Shown here piece by piece: positions 40,837-40,882 of a stretch of DNA of 40,882 nucleotides. The stretch spans positions 1 through 40,882 of the forward strand of contig NZ_SMKT01000079.1 of NCBI RefSeq assembly GCF_004348735.1, read 5' to 3'. A model generated the notes under the pieces. It was not told where the DNA came from. It did not search any database and saw only the letters and a list, made by a program, of their open reading frames with translations. The DNA is from Actinomadura sp. KC06 (lineage in GTDB: Bacteria; Actinomycetota; Actinomycetes; Streptosporangiales; Streptosporangiaceae). The position numbers were made by a program, and so were the translations under genes. The number at the start of each line of letters is the position of its first letter. Position 1 is the first letter of the stretch.

Positions 40837-40862
40837 ATTATGGATATTCCCCTGATTAGGGG
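40837..40862 (-). promoter_or_regulatory. Candidate promoter/operator of the SWIM-DUF6493 operon
   Basis: A -10-like CATAAT (40837-40842, minus strand) lies beside the perfect palindrome CCCCT-GATT-AGGGG (40849-40862). The palindrome would fall in the promoter spacer and could be an operator. The stretch is the most A/T-rich in the last kilobase; no good -35 box is seen. Confidence 0.4.
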
Positions 40863-40882
40863 ATCTGGCCTGGGGCGGGGTC

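Overview
The window is very GC-rich, gene-dense DNA with strong third-position GC bias, many GTG or TTG starts and several starts that look leaderless. It carries a Cvn-type conservon, an LCP-family wall protein and a BldG-like STAS protein. This points to a filamentous actinomycete. An Actinomadura-like (Streptosporangiales) host is my guess from the gene set and dispersed hairpin repeats; no rRNA or other taxonomic marker is present. There are 37 protein-coding calls, no tRNA or rRNA, and no CRISPR array.

Layout. (1) 1-3977: a lipid cluster with a partial glycerol-3-phosphate dehydrogenase and a TetR regulator on the minus strand, divergent from an alkyl-DHAP-synthase-like flavoprotein and a lipid (diacylglycerol) kinase. 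This is a candidate glycerolipid or ether-lipid module. (2) 3978-8530: a structured leader with a possible small ORF, a metallophosphoesterase, a Gln-rich DUF4234 membrane protein with a strong terminator, and a short family A DNA polymerase whose fingers region contains in-frame tandem copies of a hairpin repeat. The same repeat also forms the synthase/kinase junction at 3030. (3) 8512-11321: an SGNH hydrolase and a DHA2-type MFS exporter, divergent from a TetR gene, with two matching operators between them. (4) 11323-18826: a minus-strand cluster with a PhzS-like flavin monooxygenase, one ABC ATPase, and two full copies of a binding-protein plus two-permease import module. (5) 19377-24390: a complete conservon (sensor kinase, roadblock, DUF742, small GTPase-like protein), then a second SGNH hydrolase. 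(6) 25319-31515: a STAS protein, a 1208-residue protein with three AAA modules, and a convergent ABC exporter-type half transporter. (7) 31721-35433: an LCP protein, a 98-residue protein, two paralogous ~50-residue membrane peptides, a glutathione-peroxidase-fold peroxidase and an SDR. (8) 35456-40807, minus strand: a TetR regulator, an O6-alkylguanine-DNA alkyltransferase, and a two-gene SWIM zinc-finger/DUF6493-like operon that runs to the right edge.

The most unusual points are the start-codon-bearing hairpin repeat used both as an operon junction and as tandem in-frame insertions in a polymerase, the duplicated importer sharing one ATPase, the tandem pair of tiny membrane proteins, and the poorly understood SWIM/DUF6493 pair.
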